Shown in pieces: positions 10,351 to 19,798 of a stretch of 64,000 nucleotides of DNA; the stretch's first letter is position 1; each line of letters starts with the position of its first letter. A program made the translations under genes and the position numbers. This stretch comes from Caproicibacterium sp. BJN0003 (lineage in GTDB: Bacteria; Bacillota; Clostridia; Oscillospirales; Acutalibacteraceae). The stretch is taken from the NCBI RefSeq assembly GCF_026314295.1, contig NZ_CP111108.1, positions 248,001 to 312,000 of the forward strand. Reading direction: 5' to 3'. The notes below the pieces were generated by a model. That model searched no databases. It was not told the DNA's origin and saw nothing but the letters and a program-made list of their open reading frames with translations.

Positions 10351-12228
10351 TTATCCTTCAACCTCATTCTTTTTGGATGACTTTTTGAGCTCATCCGAAA
10401 TCAAGGTCCCTTTTACACGGGGACGCATGATTTCTTTTGCACGCTGCCGCAGACGATTTTTGGAAATGGCCTCCATCGTTATCTCTTTGAGACTGCCGCT
10501 TCCGCTGTCTACTAAGCCAAAGAGCATTTCGGTAGCGGTTTTAACGCTTGGGAGTTCATCCATCCGCAGGAATACTTTGTGACCGCCTTTATAGAAAATA
10601 AATTTCATCAGACGCGTACAAGGCGTTTGTAGAAAATGAATATACAGTTTTAGAACGGTACGGTCTTCCTCATCCGTAGTGAGTTCTGCAGAAGAACCGA
10701 TAAAATAATCTTCGCCGCCTAATTGAATCCAACTGCGAATGGCACTTGTCTGCAGACCTGCATCAATCGTAATCTCGGATTCGCCACAGAGAAAGGTGCA
10801 ACGACAAAGATCCGGTTCAAAGGCAAATCGGACTGCCTTTGGAGAAGATGGAAAATTATTTGTAACACTGCGCAGAATGAGCGGCATCAAAGAAGCAAAT
10901 CTATCTTCTAATAAGAAATCACCCTCCGGAATTGTCTTTGCGAGCGGTGGAATCGAAGGAACATGCTTTGGCTCCGGAGAACTTTTCAGTGCATGAAATA
11001 AACGGGAAAGCCCTTTTTGAGGAGGCTCTTCCTGAGAAGAAGCCTGTTTTGGATGGTTCGGCTCTGCATAGAGATGGTCAATCACGTCTAAAAGCTTTTT
11101 GACAGCCATTACATCATTCGGAAGCGGCATTTCTGCAAGAGGCTCAGCCTGATCTCCAAAGAATTTTTCAATAATTTCCAGAGAGGAATCATGAAAAAGT
11201 TGGCCGCTTCCGCTGGTGATAGCGATTACCATATCGCGGGCCGGAAGAACAACCACATATTGTCCAAAGACACCATTAAACTGATAGGCATCTTTTGCAG
11301 GAAAACGCCGAATCTGATATCCGTATCCGGTAGAGCGGTTTCCCTCTTGAAAAGGAATCCAGTTCGAAGTACTGTCAATTACCCATTGTTCGGGGATAAC
11401 CTGAATCTTTTTATTGCCTTTTTTCCAAGCACCGTGCTGCAGATAAAGCTGACCGAGCTTCAGCATATCGACTGAGCGCAGATAGAGTCCCCAACCACCT
11501 TTTTCAATTCCCATAGGGCAGGTTTCCCAGCGCGGTTTCGGAATTCCAAGTGGAGAAAAGAGACGCGGCATCAAAAAGTCGACAAGGGACATTCCTGATT
11601 TTTTGCAGATAAGCGCCGAAAGTATGTAGGAATTCATACTGTTGTAGTAGAATGCGGTTCCAGGTTCGAAAAGGCAGTCGGAAGACAGAAAGCCTTTTAC
11701 CCAGTCTTTATCGGTAATGCTGAATACCTCGTTATATTTGACGCCGGAAGTCATAGTCAGAAGATGGCGTACAGTAATATTGTTAAAACGAGCACTGCGG
11801 AACGGCGGCCGAATCTCAGGGAAAAGATCAACCAGTTTGTCATCCACTGAAAACAGATTTTCTTTTATAGCAAGTCCCACAGCCATGCCGACGACACTTT
11901 TGGAGAGGGAAAACATCATATGGGGGCATCCGCTGGAATAGGGCTGAAAGCTGCTTTCTGTAATCATTTTTCCATGGCGCATAATGGCCACGCTGTGTAC
12001 CCGGATATCCGGACAATCACGAAGCGCTTTATAAAAATCGGCGATCGTGCGGCTAGGAACCCCTTGTGCTTCAGGAACCTCGCGTTCCATGCCATAGATT
12101 TCAGCATCCGGGTTCTGACGGTTTGGATAAGGAACAAACGGATAAGGCGAAATCTGTTCAGGGGTTCCCTGTAAGAAATGGATTAATAAATTTGCAGTTT
12201 TCACCTGCGGCATAAGATCTGGAATCAT
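10351..12228 (-). CDS. Serine hydrolase, beta-lactamase/penicillin-binding-protein-like, with C-terminal extension
   Basis: A 625-residue protein. Residues about 55-370 form a class C beta-lactamase/AmpH-like domain: the catalytic S107-L-S-K110 (SxxK), a Y-Y-N-S-M-N type second motif near 207 and a GxG-like strand before residue 330. No signal peptide is apparent, so it may act in the cytosol on small esters or peptides, or be exported by an unknown route. Residues about 430-600 resemble no family I recognise and hold a beta-rich region with charged C-terminal tail. It overlaps the upstream small gene by 4 nt and is the last gene of the iscS-thiI-cinA operon. Confidence 0.8.
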   Translation of the reverse strand: MIPDLMPQVKTANLLIHFLQGTPEQISPYPFVPYPNRQNPDAEIYGMEREVPEAQGVPSRTIADFYKALRDCPDIRVHSVAIMRHGKMITESSFQPYSSGCPHMMFSLSKSVVGMAVGLAIKENLFSVDDKLVDLFPEIRPPFRSARFNNITVRHLLTMTSGVKYNEVFSITDKDWVKGFLSSDCLFEPGTAFYYNSMNSYILSALICKKSGMSLVDFLMPRLFSPLGIPKPRWETCPMGIEKGGWGLYLRSVDMLKLGQLYLQHGAWKKGNKKIQVIPEQWVIDSTSNWIPFQEGNRSTGYGYQIRRFPAKDAYQFNGVFGQYVVVLPARDMVIAITSGSGQLFHDSSLEIIEKFFGDQAEPLAEMPLPNDVMAVKKLLDVIDHLYAEPNHPKQASSQEEPPQKGLSRLFHALKSSPEPKHVPSIPPLAKTIPEGDFLLEDRFASLMPLILRSVTNNFPSSPKAVRFAFEPDLCRCTFLCGESEITIDAGLQTSAIRSWIQLGGEDYFIGSSAELTTDEEDRTVLKLYIHFLQTPCTRLMKFIFYKGGHKVFLRMDELPSVKTATEMLFGLVDSGSGSLKEITMEAISKNRLRQRAKEIMRPRVKGTLISDELKKSSKKNEVEG

Positions 12229-12707
12229 AGGGATTCCTCCTTCTGGTCCATGGAATTTGTCACAAGATTTTGATAGTCAAGATGTAATTCCGGCTCAGGA
12301 GCCGGAAGGCTGAATTTGTCCCGCAGCCGACGGTTTAAATCAGGAAGCATTGCTCCCAAAGAATCCGGATCGTCCGGAAGAAGTGCAATCGCTTGACTGA
12401 GGCTTTCGATCAGATAGCCTTTTGTATTTTTCTGTCCGTGGAGCTTTAAAACACCGTCAGGGCGACCGCCTTTTGTGGGAACCCCTAAAATCCGGCAAAT
12501 CTCCAATGTGCATTCCGGCTGTCCGCCCTCAGCAGGGCCAACGATTAAAACGATGGGGCTTTCATTTAAAAGCTCAGCTAAAGCGGCATGCAGACGCTTT
12601 AGATTCGTTGCAGTGCGGATTGCAGTAAAAGTGATTCCGCTGTGCCCTAGAAGTTCCTGGCAAATGCTGGTGCGGTGTGCTTCGTAAAAAATAACAGCGG
12701 TATCCAT
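12225..12707 (-). CDS. Small protein resembling a degenerate CinA/MoaB (MoCF) domain
   Basis: A 160-residue protein of unknown function. By eye it aligns with the N-terminal MoCF domain of the adjacent cinA product: a helix RLHAALAELL, then SPIVLIVGPAEGG in place of the DLIVTTGGLGPT strand-loop, and AIALLPDDPDSLGAMLP in place of the VVVMLPGPPSELVPMM motif. The catalytic TGG/DD and LPGPP residues are changed, so if related it is probably inactive, perhaps a binding or regulatory paralog. It lies 31 nt after cinA and overlaps the serine hydrolase gene by 4 nt. The homology is my inference, not a database result. Confidence 0.6.
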   Translation of the reverse strand: MDTAVIFYEAHRTSICQELLGHSGITFTAIRTATNLKRLHAALAELLNESPIVLIVGPAEGGQPECTLEICRILGVPTKGGRPDGVLKLHGQKNTKGYLIESLSQAIALLPDDPDSLGAMLPDLNRRLRDKFSLPAPEPELHLDYQNLVTNSMDQKEESL

Positions 12708-12738
12708 TTTGGCAGATCTTCCTTTCTGATTGTAAATT

Positions 12739-14025
12739 TTATTTACGGCGGCGCTCGTGATGGAAGGCCGGCACTTCGATGTCGGGCAATCCTAAAAGAC
12801 GGCGGCGCAGCATATCAAGTGCATTATTGGCGGCGGCTAAGCGCAGGAAAGAACGCTCTCTAATATGGCCGTTTTTCGGATTTAGTTCCCGAATCCAAGT
12901 GCTGTAGCCATCACAGAGCCCGATATAAATCAGTCCGACCGGCTTTTCGGCAGTTCCTCCGTCGGGCCCGGCAATTCCGGTAATCCCAATGCCAAAATCG
13001 GCACCTGCTTTTTCCCGAACGCCTTGTGCCATTGCGGCGGCAACTTCCGGGCAGACCGCACCTTTTTTGCGCAGTAACTCTTCCGGAACACCCAATAACA
13101 TCGTTTTAATATCATTGGAATAGGTGACGGCTCCCATATGAAAGACTGCAGAAGACCCCGGAATATCCGTGATTCGTTTTGCCACCAGCCCGCCGGTGCA
13201 GCTTTCTGCTGTTGCTAGTGTCATTTTCTGCTCTGTGAGAGATTTGACGACTACTTCTTCGAGGCTTTTTACATCAATTCCATAGACCGCGTCTCCGAGG
13301 CGATTGCAGACTTCATGCACCATGGGTTTACATAATTTTTGTGCTTCCTCTTTGGTAGAAGCTTTCGCGGTGACCCGGACATACATTTCATTGGTCTTTG
13401 CATAAGTTGCGACAGTTGGATTTTTGTTTTCGGTTAAATCTACAATTCGTTCTTCGGCGGCACCTTCTCCGATTCCATAAACGCGGATATCGGTGCTCCA
13501 AATAATGCTGTCCGTTAATTTGGAAAGAAACGGAATTGCATAATTTTCCATCATAGGAACCAGTTCTGACGGAGGTCCAGGCAGCATGACGACCACTTTT
13601 CCGTCTTTGGTGGTAAATCCACATCCGGGAGCGGTACCGTGATCATTTTGAAGGACGGTGCAGTCTTCCGGCAGCATCACCTGTTTTAGCTGATTAGGAC
13701 CGCAGTCCCGGCCTTTAAAATATTCTTTGAGGCGCTCAAGACTCTTTTTATCCTGTACGAGGTGACGCCCTGCAAGACGTGCACAGGTTTCTTTTGTCAG
13801 ATCGTCTCCGGTGGGCCCAAGGCCGCCGGTGGTAACGATTAAATCTGCGCGGGAAAAAGAATCGGTGAGTGCAGTGGTAAGTCTTTCGGAGTTATCACCG
13901 ACAATACTGGAATATTGTACATCAATGCCAAGAGCAGCTAGACTGCGTGCTACATAAGCAGTGTCGGAGTTGATCACCTGACCGAGAAGAAGTTCTGTGC
14001 CGACCGAAATAATTTCAGCTTTCAT
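12739..14025 (-). CDS. cinA: CinA, nicotinamide-nucleotide amidohydrolase / ADP-ribose pyrophosphatase
   Basis: A 428-residue two-domain protein. The N-terminal MoCF (COG1058) domain carries ISVGTELLLGQ and TTGGLGPTGDDLT. The C-terminal PncC amidase domain has the ATAESCTGGL nucleophile region and GITGIAGPDGG. It recycles NMN by deamidation, and the N-terminal domain cleaves ADP-ribose. The length is standard. It sits third in the minus-strand operon, 62 nt after thiI, and is followed by the small CinA-like gene. Confidence 0.95.
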   Translation of the reverse strand: MKAEIISVGTELLLGQVINSDTAYVARSLAALGIDVQYSSIVGDNSERLTTALTDSFSRADLIVTTGGLGPTGDDLTKETCARLAGRHLVQDKKSLERLKEYFKGRDCGPNQLKQVMLPEDCTVLQNDHGTAPGCGFTTKDGKVVVMLPGPPSELVPMMENYAIPFLSKLTDSIIWSTDIRVYGIGEGAAEERIVDLTENKNPTVATYAKTNEMYVRVTAKASTKEEAQKLCKPMVHEVCNRLGDAVYGIDVKSLEEVVVKSLTEQKMTLATAESCTGGLVAKRITDIPGSSAVFHMGAVTYSNDIKTMLLGVPEELLRKKGAVCPEVAAAMAQGVREKAGADFGIGITGIAGPDGGTAEKPVGLIYIGLCDGYSTWIRELNPKNGHIRERSFLRLAAANNALDMLRRRLLGLPDIEVPAFHHERRRK

Positions 14026-14087
14026 AGTAAAGAGATCCCTCCTAATTTTTAATAACGGCTGATTTTACAGCCGAAAGAATCAAAATT

Positions 14088-15260
14088 TTAAACGGGAATC
14101 CGGCGAACGGTTGTATTTTGTACACATTCGTCGAGAAGTGCTTCAACGGGAAGTACGGATTCCGCTTGTAAAACATCTTTCAGATTCGGACGAGTACGGG
14201 GATGTTTTGGAGTAAAGACAGTGCAGCAATCTTCAAAAGGCTCAATAGAAGTTTCAAAAGTGCCGATTTTCTGAGCCATTGCAACGATATCCCGCTTGTC
14301 GTCCCCAATCAGCGGACGAAAAACAGGCATCGAACAAGCTTCATCAGTGCAGCAGATTGCCTGTAGAGTCTGGCTTGCTACCTGGCCGAGACTTTCTCCG
14401 GTAATCAGTGCGCGGCAGTCCTCTTTTTGCGCAATTCGTTCTGCAGCCTTCATCATAAAGCGGCGCATCAAAATGGTAAAATATTCTTCTGGACAATGGT
14501 CGCGGATCGCTTCTTGAATATGCGTGAACGGGACGGTAAACATATAAATCCTACCGGCGTAAGCGCTCACTTCGGTGAGCAGATCGACTACCTTCTGTTC
14601 GGCACGCTCGCTGGTGTAAGGTGGACTTGCAAAATGTACGGCGGAAAGTTCCAGCCCGCGGCGTGCCATCATCCATGCGGCAACGGGACTATCGATTCCG
14701 CCGCTGATGAGAATGGCAGCTTTTCCGCCGGTACCGACAGGAATTCCGCCTGCACCGCGCAGCGGTTCACCATGGATATAAGCTGCAAAATCACGCACTT
14801 CTACGCGCACGATTAAATCGGGATGATGAACATCGACCGAAAGATTCGGAAATTTTTCCAGTAAATAAGCGCCGGTCTCAGCACTGATCTGCGGAGAATT
14901 GAGCGGAAATTTTTTATCGCTGCGCTTTGCTTCCACCTTAAACGTTTTGGCACAAAGCAGCTGATATTTCAGATACTCGGCGCAAGCGGGCAAAATCTTT
15001 TCCATGCTCTTCTCGGTAACGCAAGCTCTGGAGTAGGTGGCGATACCGAAAATCTTTCCAATTCGTTCGGAGGCTTCGTCCATATCGCAGTCGTCGGAAA
15101 GCGGGGTTACCGTAATGGTAGACTGTAGGGAACGTATTTCAAATTTTCCGGCGGGCGCAATTCTTCTGCGAATATTTTTGAGCAGAGTCTGTTCAAAGGT
15201 TTGGCGGTTGAGCCCTTTTAATACCAATTCGCCTAATTTAATTAGAATAATTTCTTTCAT
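14088..15260 (-). CDS. thiI: tRNA 4-thiouridine sulfurtransferase ThiI
   Basis: A 390-residue enzyme that thiolates U8 of tRNA. A THUMP domain occupies about residues 60-165 and the PP-loop ATPase motif SGGIDSPVAAWMM follows at about 185. There is no C-terminal rhodanese domain, as is usual in Firmicutes, so sulfur probably arrives from a dedicated cysteine desulfurase. The gene just upstream (45 nt) encodes one, matching the nifZ-thiI pairing known from Bacillus subtilis. Confidence 0.95.
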   Translation of the reverse strand: MKEIILIKLGELVLKGLNRQTFEQTLLKNIRRRIAPAGKFEIRSLQSTITVTPLSDDCDMDEASERIGKIFGIATYSRACVTEKSMEKILPACAEYLKYQLLCAKTFKVEAKRSDKKFPLNSPQISAETGAYLLEKFPNLSVDVHHPDLIVRVEVRDFAAYIHGEPLRGAGGIPVGTGGKAAILISGGIDSPVAAWMMARRGLELSAVHFASPPYTSERAEQKVVDLLTEVSAYAGRIYMFTVPFTHIQEAIRDHCPEEYFTILMRRFMMKAAERIAQKEDCRALITGESLGQVASQTLQAICCTDEACSMPVFRPLIGDDKRDIVAMAQKIGTFETSIEPFEDCCTVFTPKHPRTRPNLKDVLQAESVLPVEALLDECVQNTTVRRIPV

Positions 15261-15305
15261 GATCAGAATCCGTTTCTATGTTTATTTTGAATTTATTGAA
15301 AAATT

Positions 15306-16439
15306 TTATACATGCTGAAGGGAACGAATTCCTTCCTTTACAGCGTTGCAGAAAGTGAGAACGTCTTCTTCCGTATTATAGCGGGAAAAACTAACTCGCA
15401 GAGCAGAATTGATTCGCTCGCTTGAAAGCTTCATGGCAGAAAGGACGGGACTTTTCTTTCCTTTGGAGCACGCAGAACCGGAGCTGACATAAATATTTTT
15501 AGAAGAGAGAAAATGCAGCATCGTTTCTGCACGAATTCCAAGGACAGAAAGATTGCACACAAAGGGAAGTGCATCAGAGGGACTGTTGCGGACGACTCCC
15601 GGCACCGGTGCCAATGTCTCAAAAAGGAGATCAGAAAGGGCCTGTGCTTTTTTGCGGGAGACAAGAGGGTTCGGTAAAACGGAACAGGCAGTCCCGAAAG
15701 CACCGATAAGAGGCATTGCCTCCGTGCCGGGACGAAGATTTCTTTCCTGTCCACCGCCGAAAGTATGGGGCCGAATCGTAATGCCCTTTTTCAGGTAAAG
15801 AGCGCCGACTCCTTTTGGTCCGTGAATTTTATGAGCGCTGATTGATAAAAGATCAATCCCTAAATGCTTTGGAGAAATCGGAAGTTTTCCGAATGCCTGT
15901 ACCGCATCCACATGAAGGAGCGCAGGGGCACCGGAAGATTCAATTGCCATATGGGCAGCTTCAATTGGAAGGATCGTTCCGACTTCGTTATTCACCGCCA
16001 TCATGCTGACGAGAATGGTGTCCGGGGTGACAGCTTCAAAGACTTGTTCCGGAGAGATGTGGCCCTCTTTGTCCGGCATGAGATAAAGGACTTCAAAGCC
16101 TTCTTCCTCAAGAGCATGTAACGTATTAAGCACAGCCGGGTGTTCGATCGCGGTAGAAACAATGCGTTTTCCGCGTTTCTTTCTAGCATGTGCTGCTCCA
16201 AAAAGAGCAAGGTTGTCCGCTTCGGTTCCGCCGGACGTAAAAATGATTTCTTCCGGTTGGGCGCTCAAAACTTTTGCAACCTGTTCGCGCGCAAGGCGCA
16301 GAGCTTTCTCTGCTTCAAACCCCATTTTGTGCAGAGAAGAGGGATTTCCATAAGTTTCTGTCATGAGGGAAAATGCTGTTTTAGCGGCTTCTTCGCAGAC
16401 CTTGGTGGTAGCCGAATTATCAAGATAAATCTCCTGCAA
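15306..16439 (-). CDS. Cysteine desulfurase (NifS/IscS family), likely ThiI sulfur donor
   Basis: A 377-residue PLP enzyme. The N terminus has IYLDNSATT, the PLP lysine lies in SAHKIHGPKG, and the active-site cysteine is in SGSACSKGK near residue 325. It converts cysteine to alanine and a protein persulfide. It is the first gene of a five-gene minus-strand operon (then thiI, cinA, CinA-like, serine hydrolase), and being next to thiI suggests tRNA thiolation rather than general Fe-S assembly. Start ATG 16439 has GGAGG just before it. Confidence 0.94.
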   Translation of the reverse strand: MQEIYLDNSATTKVCEEAAKTAFSLMTETYGNPSSLHKMGFEAEKALRLAREQVAKVLSAQPEEIIFTSGGTEADNLALFGAAHARKKRGKRIVSTAIEHPAVLNTLHALEEEGFEVLYLMPDKEGHISPEQVFEAVTPDTILVSMMAVNNEVGTILPIEAAHMAIESSGAPALLHVDAVQAFGKLPISPKHLGIDLLSISAHKIHGPKGVGALYLKKGITIRPHTFGGGQERNLRPGTEAMPLIGAFGTACSVLPNPLVSRKKAQALSDLLFETLAPVPGVVRNSPSDALPFVCNLSVLGIRAETMLHFLSSKNIYVSSGSACSKGKKSPVLSAMKLSSERINSALRVSFSRYNTEEDVLTFCNAVKEGIRSLQHV

Positions 16440-16474
16440 GATGATCCTCCTGTTTTGTATATGATTGAATCTTT

Positions 16475-16503
16475 ATTATACACCCACAAAAGTTTGGAAG
16501 CAA
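16475..16503 (-). promoter_or_regulatory. SigA-type promoter of the cysteine desulfurase-thiI-cinA operon
   Basis: Minus strand TTGCTT (16498-16503), 17-nt spacer, TATAAT (16475-16480), about 35 nt upstream of the first start codon. Confidence 0.65.
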
Positions 16504-16628
16504 CTGAATCAAAGACAATCAAATTGGCTGCTTTTTGTTTGTGCTTGCGGCGTCAGAAAGAAAAAATGAGCAAACACATATGGAGTCATTTATTTGCAGA
16601 GTTTCGGATTTCATACAGATAAAATGAA

Positions 16629-16678
16629 AAAAGGATCGACTTTCCAACAAAAATTTGAACGGAAAGTCGATCCCCTTT
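16629..16678 (-). terminator. Intrinsic terminator of the glycosyltransferase gene
   Basis: A 13-bp perfect stem (core GGATCGACTTTCC) with T-runs on both strands. It lies 40 nt past the stop of the minus-strand glycosyltransferase and upstream of the desulfurase operon. Confidence 0.88.
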
Positions 16679-16721
16679 TGTTTTCATGGAATGATTTTGG
16701 ACAAAGCAGCATAAAACTCGA

Positions 16722-17909
16722 TTAGGTGGGATTGTTGAGAGATTTAAGCCGCTCCTGCGGAGAGAGAACTTCTGCATAGGGACCGGTGTGATAGACCTTC
16801 ATAAGATCTTCCATGAGTGAAAAAATCTGCTTTTTGGAGTCGGTCTTATCGAATTCTTCGCAGGAAGCGCGCATCTTTTTCAGTTCCTCTTCGTTGCTGA
16901 AAAGGTCCGAAATAATCATGGCGCAGTCTTTTCCACTGCCCAATTCCACTGCCATATTATGGTTCAAAAGGAAATCGGCATTGTCTTCTTCCTGACCGGG
17001 AATTGCATCAAACACAGCCAATGGGATCCCACAGGCAAGCGCTTCACTGACGGTTAGACCACCAGGTTTTGTAACCAGAAGATCCGAAGCATGCATATAG
17101 GATTCCACTTCATCTGTAAAGTAGATAAGCTCTGTTGGCTTTTTGCTGTGAGGTATGGCTTTTTCTTTAAACATTTCATAGAGCTTTTCATTTTTGCCGG
17201 TGATTACAATAATTTGAAAATCCTGTGGCAGAGCAGTGATTCGTTCATAGATTCGCAGAACGCGTGTCACACCAAAAGAACCTGCCATAATTAGGATCGT
17301 AGGTTTGTCCGGATCAAGGTCCAGACGGATACGAACAGAACGGCGATCTTCTTTTTTAAAGAAGGCATCCCCTACTGGAATCCCAAAAGGATGAACCAGT
17401 ACCCGTGGAACTCCCATCGTTTCCATTTCATCAATCATATCTGCGGTGCTGACAACATAGGCATCTACATTGGAGGCAATCCAGGCCATGTGCGGACCGT
17501 AGTCCGTCATCAGGCAGATAAGAGGAACTTTTAAGATTCCCTCTCGCTTCAGATTCGAAATCATCTCAGTTGCAAAAGGATAGGTGCTTAAAATCACATC
17601 GGGATTTTCTTTTTCTAATAGAGGAATCAGCTTTTGTGCCGCACTGTGATTAACACGGACCATTAGGCTGTTGAGCGGGGTATCTTTATTTGTTGCTTTA
17701 TAGAGAGAGCCAAAAAACTTTGGCGCTTTTTTGGCGATCAGTTTGTAGCCGTCACAGCAGGTCCAGTCCAGTGCTGCACTGACATTTTTAAGTGCATCTG
17801 CGACCAGTACTTCAGCGTTTGGTACATTCTGTTTGATATATTCTTCTACTGCATGAGCTGCACGTAAATGTCCACCGCCTGCTGCGGCAGAGAGAATCAT
17901 AATTTTCAA
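16722..17909 (-). CDS. MGDG synthase/UgtP-type glycosyltransferase (family 28)
   Basis: A 395-residue cytosolic or membrane-surface GT-B enzyme. The N-terminal MGDG-synthase domain is recognisable by SAAAGGGHLRAA (a Gly-rich acceptor loop) and the C-terminal nucleotide-sugar domain by TKPGGLTVSEALACGIP. Relatives glucosylate or galactosylate diacylglycerol to make glycolipids that anchor lipoteichoic acid (UgtP) or, in sporeformers, act in the cortex pathway. No TM helix is seen. Monocistronic, with an extended -10 (TGCTATAAT) upstream on the minus strand and a good terminator. Confidence 0.87.
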   Translation of the reverse strand: MKIMILSAAAGGGHLRAAHAVEEYIKQNVPNAEVLVADALKNVSAALDWTCCDGYKLIAKKAPKFFGSLYKATNKDTPLNSLMVRVNHSAAQKLIPLLEKENPDVILSTYPFATEMISNLKREGILKVPLICLMTDYGPHMAWIASNVDAYVVSTADMIDEMETMGVPRVLVHPFGIPVGDAFFKKEDRRSVRIRLDLDPDKPTILIMAGSFGVTRVLRIYERITALPQDFQIIVITGKNEKLYEMFKEKAIPHSKKPTELIYFTDEVESYMHASDLLVTKPGGLTVSEALACGIPLAVFDAIPGQEEDNADFLLNHNMAVELGSGKDCAMIISDLFSNEEELKKMRASCEEFDKTDSKKQIFSLMEDLMKVYHTGPYAEVLSPQERLKSLNNPT

Positions 17910-18011
17910 ATCATCACTCCTTTAAAATATTCATAAAAATTATAGCATAAACTTCCTGATTTTTCTACATGGCGTTTTCGCCAAAAAGGTACTTGTTTGC
18001 AAAGCTGTAAC

Positions 18012-18040
18012 TTTACACGCAATCTCAAAGTTACTATAAT
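18012..18040 (+). promoter_or_regulatory. SigA-type promoter of the VanW-family gene
   Basis: TTTACA (18012-18017), 17-nt spacer, TATAAT (18035-18040), 80 nt upstream of the start codon. Confidence 0.65.
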
Positions 18041-18120
18041 GAAAAAAGAAGAAAATTGGCATAAAATGTGTTTTTTAAGGGGAATCCGGAAGGATTCCGT
18101 TTTTTGGGAGGATCTATATT

Positions 18121-19623
18121 ATGCAGCATTGCCAAGAGGAACCTGTAAGAAACATGATGAAGCCCAACAGACATAAAAAAAAGGTTACTTTTATCTGTTT
18201 GGCTTCTGTTGTTGGCGTTTTGATTATCGTTGGTGCCATTGTATTTATCTTGATTCAACAGGGAAAGCTTGCAAATCCATGGAGAAGTGCGAATACTTTT
18301 GCAAATGGTGTAACCGTAGAAGGAATTGATTTGGGCGGCAAAACAATGGAGCAGGCAAAAGATGCACTTGCAGATACAGAAAAGCAAAAAACTTCCGGAT
18401 ATCGATTTGAACTCAAATATCAGGATCAAACTTTTACTGTGTCGGACCAAGATTTTAAGGTCACCTGTAATACGGATGAAGTTCTGCAAGAGGCAATCAA
18501 AGTGACGAAGGCGGAAAATTTTTCTCTTTCAACCACGGTTGATCAGTCGACTTTAAAGACTGCTTTGGAAAATGCGGTGGCACCTCTTAATAAAGAGGCA
18601 AAAGATGCACAGGCAAAATCATTTGATCCTTCTTCCGGAAAAGTTACCTGTGATGCGGCGCAGACGGGTGTAGAAGTACAGAACGATCAAGTCTTCCAAG
18701 ATGTTCAGAAAATTTTGGATGAGGGAAATAAAACCGGCAGCGTGACTTTAACAGTGAAAACGGTAGATCCGCAGGTTACAGCCGATGATATTCAGAAAAA
18801 CACTGTAAAATTGGGAACTTTCAGCACGGTTTCCACGAATAATGCGAATGGTACGTTTAATATGGCACGCGCCTTGGAAACGGCTAACGGAACGGTTATT
18901 CAGGGTGGAGGAACATTTTCTTTTCTTAATACGGTAGGAGCTTGTGATGAAGCTGCTGGATATAAGCCGGCCGGAGCAATCGTAGATGGGAAAGTGGTAG
19001 ATTCTTATGGCGGTGGGATCTGCCAGGCGAGCACGACAATTTATGGTGCTGCGCTGCGTTCGGGATGTGCCATCACTGTTCGCTACAATCATACCTATGC
19101 TTCTTCTTATGTGCCTTTGGGACTGGATGCGACGGTCAGCTGGCCGAGTGCGGATTTACAGTTTACCAATCCGACGAAATATCCGATGTTCATAGTGAGC
19201 GGTTCTAACGGGAATACAATGTTCTGCACCATCTATGGATATAATGACGGAACGTGGGATAATATAGAAGTTTCTTCATGGCAGGCCAGTAAAGATGACA
19301 AAGGCGCCATAACAGCAGATGCACAGCGTACTTATTATAAAAATGGTGCAAAAGTGCGCACAGAACAGCTGCCGAGTTCTTATTATTCCAACAAAGAAGC
19401 AGCTTCATCCGGTTCTGCACAAACAAATAATGATGTCGAAAATAATACGAGCCAGACGCAGCAGCCTTCGGTAGGAACAGCGGGAACGGTTTCGCAAGGT
19501 TCCGATAATAATAATGTAGGGCCTTCTTCCAGCAACACGGGGAGCAGTACAAAGCCGCCGCAGGGAGAAAGTTCCTCGGTTTCCCAAAGTCCTTCGGTTT
19601 CTCAAAGTTCAAAAGCTGCCTGA
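18121..19623 (+). CDS. VanW family cell-wall protein with peptidoglycan-binding-4 domain
   Basis: A 500-residue single-pass membrane protein of the YoaR/VanW type. A TM helix spans about residues 22-45; a PG_binding_4 region follows (about 60-230), then the VanW domain (about 232-370) with the signature SYGGGICQASTTIYGAA. The tail from 420 is Ser/Gln/Asn-rich and probably a flexible wall-spanning linker. Family function is undefined; members are common in sporeformers and occur in vancomycin-resistance clusters. No van genes are near here, so resistance should not be inferred. Start ATG 18121 has GGGAGG 9 nt before. Confidence 0.9.
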   Translation: MQHCQEEPVRNMMKPNRHKKKVTFICLASVVGVLIIVGAIVFILIQQGKLANPWRSANTFANGVTVEGIDLGGKTMEQAKDALADTEKQKTSGYRFELKYQDQTFTVSDQDFKVTCNTDEVLQEAIKVTKAENFSLSTTVDQSTLKTALENAVAPLNKEAKDAQAKSFDPSSGKVTCDAAQTGVEVQNDQVFQDVQKILDEGNKTGSVTLTVKTVDPQVTADDIQKNTVKLGTFSTVSTNNANGTFNMARALETANGTVIQGGGTFSFLNTVGACDEAAGYKPAGAIVDGKVVDSYGGGICQASTTIYGAALRSGCAITVRYNHTYASSYVPLGLDATVSWPSADLQFTNPTKYPMFIVSGSNGNTMFCTIYGYNDGTWDNIEVSSWQASKDDKGAITADAQRTYYKNGAKVRTEQLPSSYYSNKEAASSGSAQTNNDVENNTSQTQQPSVGTAGTVSQGSDNNNVGPSSSNTGSSTKPPQGESSSVSQSPSVSQSSKAA

Positions 19624-19644
19624 AAATGATTAAAAAAATATTAA

Positions 19645-19682
19645 GATGGGCTGAACCGAAAATAACGGTTCAGCCCATTTTA
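19645..19682 (+). terminator. Intrinsic terminator after the VanW gene
   Basis: A 13-bp stem (ATGGGCTGAACCG with its complement) around a short AAAATAA-type loop, ending in TTTTA. Confidence 0.88.
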
Positions 19683-19798
19683 CGGGCAAGAGAAAAGCTT
19701 GACTTTTTAGCTTGAATTTGAGAAAATAACTAAATATAGTATTGCACATGCTTTTAGCAAAAAATCCGGAAATATTGGAGAAGAAAGGACGGATCACA

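Noticed and set aside
18121-19623. VanW protein as a sign of vancomycin resistance
   Set aside because: VanW domains are common in sporeformer wall proteins; no vanH/A/X or vanS/R genes are present.
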